Positions 31,409 to 33,031 of a stretch of DNA of 33,031 bases are shown here, one piece after another. The DNA comes from Bacteroidales bacterium UBA3724 (GTDB lineage: Bacteria; Bacteroidota; Bacteroidia; Bacteroidales; P3): the NCBI GenBank assembly GCA_002371315.1, contig DFHL01000099.1:1-33031 (forward strand). The letters are read 5' to 3'. The position numbers were made by a program, and so were the translations under genes. The notes below the pieces were generated by a model. The model searched no databases. It was not told the DNA's origin and saw nothing but the letters and a program-made list of their open reading frames with translations. Each line of letters begins with the position of its first letter. The stretch's first letter is position 1.

Positions 31409-32143
31409 TCAGAATCTGTAGGTCAGCCCCAATCGGATACTCAGCCGTGAGCCACTCAGATAATCATCTGGGAAGGCGTGGTAATAGCCAATCATCAGTG
31501 ACGGTTTGAATTGAGTCCAGCCTATGCGAATTTCGGCTGTCGGTTCCAGAAGCAAGCGGTTGCCCACAATGGACTTTTCGGTGGACCACCTGCCCAAGTT
31601 GTCGTTATAGTACCAATCGTAGTAGTAGTTGGTGCGTATTCGCGAATCGTGCATATAGCCCACTTTCAGGCCGAAAGCAATGTCTATATGCGAGTTGGCC
31701 AAGTGGTTCCAGCCGCAGTTGAATTGTGCAAAAGCAATATGGATATTTCCATCATCTCGGCCATAAGGATCGGGGTCTGCATCGCTCTCCAAAGTGTATG
31801 CAAACGTATTGAAGCCGTAGCCTAAATACAACTCGGTATTCAGTCTGCCCATTTTGTTGTAATAGCCCGTCGCAAGCTGCAAATATTTTATTCCAAGCCC
31901 GCTCTTGTTGGCCAATCCGTGTATATGCCCCTGGATAGCAATGTGATCCGTTACACCTGCTGCAGTCGAAATGTGTCCGACCAAAGTCTTGTCCAAGACG
32001 ACCGCCCCACCTTCAAGCTTGACCTCTCCTTTGCGTTCGATAAGAGGGATGTCTACACATTGGGGATTGTATACTCCGCAGCCGTTGAAGACAAAAAGTG
32101 CGGCGGCGACCATTATGATGGAATGAAATCTCCTTGTTTTCAT
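31409..32143 (-). CDS. outer-membrane lipoprotein with beta-barrel-like strands
   Basis: A 244-residue protein with signal peptide and lipobox (MVAAALFVFNGC, Cys near residue 22). It then has alternating aromatic strands (LNTELYLGYGFNTFAY, IDIAFGLKVGYMHD, AEIRIGWTQFKPSLMIGYYHAF, LSIRLGLTYRF) ending in Phe. That pattern fits an outer-membrane or periplasmic beta-barrel. I do not recognise the family. The ATG overlaps the stop of the upstream lipoprotein gene (ATGA), so the two are co-translated and perhaps work together at the outer membrane. Confidence 0.8.
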   Translation of the reverse strand: MKTRRFHSIIMVAAALFVFNGCGVYNPQCVDIPLIERKGEVKLEGGAVVLDKTLVGHISTAAGVTDHIAIQGHIHGLANKSGLGIKYLQLATGYYNKMGRLNTELYLGYGFNTFAYTLESDADPDPYGRDDGNIHIAFAQFNCGWNHLANSHIDIAFGLKVGYMHDSRIRTNYYYDWYYNDNLGRWSTEKSIVGNRLLLEPTAEIRIGWTQFKPSLMIGYYHAFPDDYLSGSRLSIRLGLTYRF

Positions 32144-32682
32144 AGTCTTGTTTTTATTTGGTCAGGTGAAATATAAAGCTGCATCTTTTCGGCGCATCCT
32201 CCGTGATCTGAAAAATCTATGCGTCCTTCGACATAGCATTTGGCTGTGTCGGCGTGGCTGGCAACCGAGTCGGGAATGTCGCGTAAGCACACGGGACTGT
32301 TCTCATCGCCGTATTGGCTGTGCCGCACCATAGAGAGGGGCAGATGTTTGTAAGTCATAAAGTAGCCGGGAGCGGTATATTTATAGCGGCACTCTTTGCT
32401 GTCGGCCAGGAAAAGTGGCTTGTATTGTACGGAAGTGTCGGTACAGACAAATGTGTAGAGCTTTACGGTGTCGCCGTGCACAAGTGAGTCGTAGAGCGCC
32501 GCCAGCTCTTCGAGCGAAAGGTATTGGTCGCTAATAGTCCGTGGCATACGCGCCTCGCCGCCTTCTTTTCCGGGCCAGCGCCAATGGCTGAAGGTGCATT
32601 CCTTCTCCACCTTCACGCAGCCGGCAAAAAGCAGTGCCGCTGTGGCAATTGCAACGATTGTCCTTGGTTTTCTCTTGTTCAT
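32140..32682 (-). CDS. hypothetical lipoprotein, coupled to the barrel-like gene
   Basis: A 180-residue protein from the ATG at 32,682, with signal peptide and lipobox (VAIATAALLFAGC, Cys22). The open frame extends 15 codons upstream to 32,727, but those codons run through the promoter's -7 element, so the shorter start is correct. The mature part is Cys- and Tyr-rich (CTDTSVQYKPLF, SKECRYKYTAPGYF, HADTAKCYVEG, DFSDHGGCAEK) without a motif I recognise. It is the first gene of a two-gene unit with a 4-bp overlap. Confidence 0.8.
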   Translation of the reverse strand: MNKRKPRTIVAIATAALLFAGCVKVEKECTFSHWRWPGKEGGEARMPRTISDQYLSLEELAALYDSLVHGDTVKLYTFVCTDTSVQYKPLFLADSKECRYKYTAPGYFMTYKHLPLSMVRHSQYGDENSPVCLRDIPDSVASHADTAKCYVEGRIDFSDHGGCAEKMQLYISPDQIKTRL

Positions 32683-32714
32683 AACTGATGTTTTTGTAGA
32701 TTGTTTTCCGACTG

Positions 32715-32745
32715 CAAAATTACACAAAAAATGGATTGTGACAAA
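32715..32745 (-). promoter_or_regulatory. promoter of the two-lipoprotein unit (TTTG-N19-TAATTTTG)
   Basis: Minus strand TTTG (32,745-32,742), a 19-bp spacer and TAATTTTG (32,722-32,715) form a perfect Bacteroidales promoter. The expected leader is about 28 nt to the ATG at 32,682. Confidence 0.75.
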
Positions 32746-32853
32746 TCAGGTTAAAGCATTTTTTACGCAGTCGTTTTGCTGGAATGATAAATGTGTAGGT
32801 AATATGTTTGCTTATCAGATGTTTATATGAAATGCGCAGACATCTCCCGAATC

Positions 32854-32885
32854 AAAAAATCCGCATAGTTGGTACTATGCGGATT
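32854..32885 (-). terminator. asnS terminator
   Basis: A perfect 11-bp stem AATCCGCATAG / CTATGCGGATT around a 6-nt loop (32,858-32,885), followed on the minus strand by six T. It is located 45 bp after the asnS stop. Confidence 0.9.
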
Positions 32886-32929
32886 GGTACATTGTATATA
32901 AAAAAGGGAAAATCTGATATCCAAATAGA

Positions 32930-33031
32930 TTAGAACTCAGCGGTCTTTGGGGTTCTCGGGAAGGGGATGACGTCGCGGATGTTGCTCATACCGGTGACGA
33001 AGAGCATCAGGCGCTCGAAGCCCAGACCGAA
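32930..33031 (-). CDS. asnS: asparaginyl-tRNA synthetase, C-terminal 33 residues (partial)
   Basis: The minus strand encodes FGLGFERLMLFVTGMSNIRD, then VIPFPRTPKTAEF and a TAA stop. This is the class II motif 3 region (GLGFERL) and the characteristic end of AsnRS, which charges tRNA-Asn using ATP. AspRS ends differently, so AsnS is favoured. The 5' part lies outside the window. Confidence 0.9.
   Translation of the reverse strand, partial: FGLGFERLMLFVTGMSNIRDVIPFPRTPKTAEF

Overview
The window looks like a chromosomal segment of a member of the Bacteroidales. I see recurrent TAnnTTTG (-7) promoter motifs, several with a TTTG-like -33 element 19 bp upstream, few Shine-Dalgarno sequences, a tRNA gene without encoded CCA, a FeoA-FeoB fusion, and fimbrillin-like, GLUG and DUF2490 surface proteins. 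The core genes are moderately GC-rich. A stretch of the left third is clearly AT-rich. I cannot name a species.

Left third (1-10,160): a minus-strand run of genes. It starts at one strong promoter near 10,124-10,154 and reads leftward: AAA/SMC-like ATPase, TOPRIM (DUF3226-like) protein, GHKL (MORC-like) ATPase fused to a PD-(D/E)XK nuclease, C5-cytosine DNA methyltransferase, McrB-like AAA+ motor, and McrC/LlaJI-like DUF2357 nuclease. All spacings are tight (1-bp overlap to 56 bp). This is a composite restriction-modification and abortive-type defence operon. The parts are known, but I do not recognise this six-gene combination as a named system. A nudix hydrolase follows. The island lies immediately 3' of a tRNA-Arg(CCU) gene.

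10,160-16,790: the tRNA, its terminator, then (minus strand) a zeta-toxin-like kinase with a small overlapping partner and a four-helix-bundle (23S IVS-type) protein. All three are bracketed by short TGCGTTA-type repeat arrays. Beyond them lies the conserved operon rimP-nusA-infB, transcribed leftward.

16,690-17,790: a roughly 1 kb gene-free, repeat-rich spacer holding a tandem array, palindromes and a REP-like hairpin.

17,790-20,890: ferrous iron uptake. It holds a FeoA-FeoB fusion, a FeoB-associated Cys-rich membrane peptide and a TIGR04076 protein. A divergent AraC-type regulator (20,918-21,769) faces the next operon.

22,000-26,610: a plus-strand surface operon. It encodes a DUF4353/Cthe_2159-like beta-helix lipoprotein, a DUF2490 outer-membrane protein, a small secreted protein, a VTC-type polyphosphate polymerase domain protein and a DUF4956 membrane protein, and ends at a strong terminator. 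Just beyond is a 162-bp palindromic MITE-like element with TTA target duplications.

27,000-33,031: mostly minus strand. It holds an SDR oxidoreductase, a fimbrillin/GLUG lipoprotein whose fifth to seventh codons are a run of nine C (a likely phase-variation switch), ribD with an internal heptamer repeat, two coupled lipoprotein genes and the 3' end of asnS.
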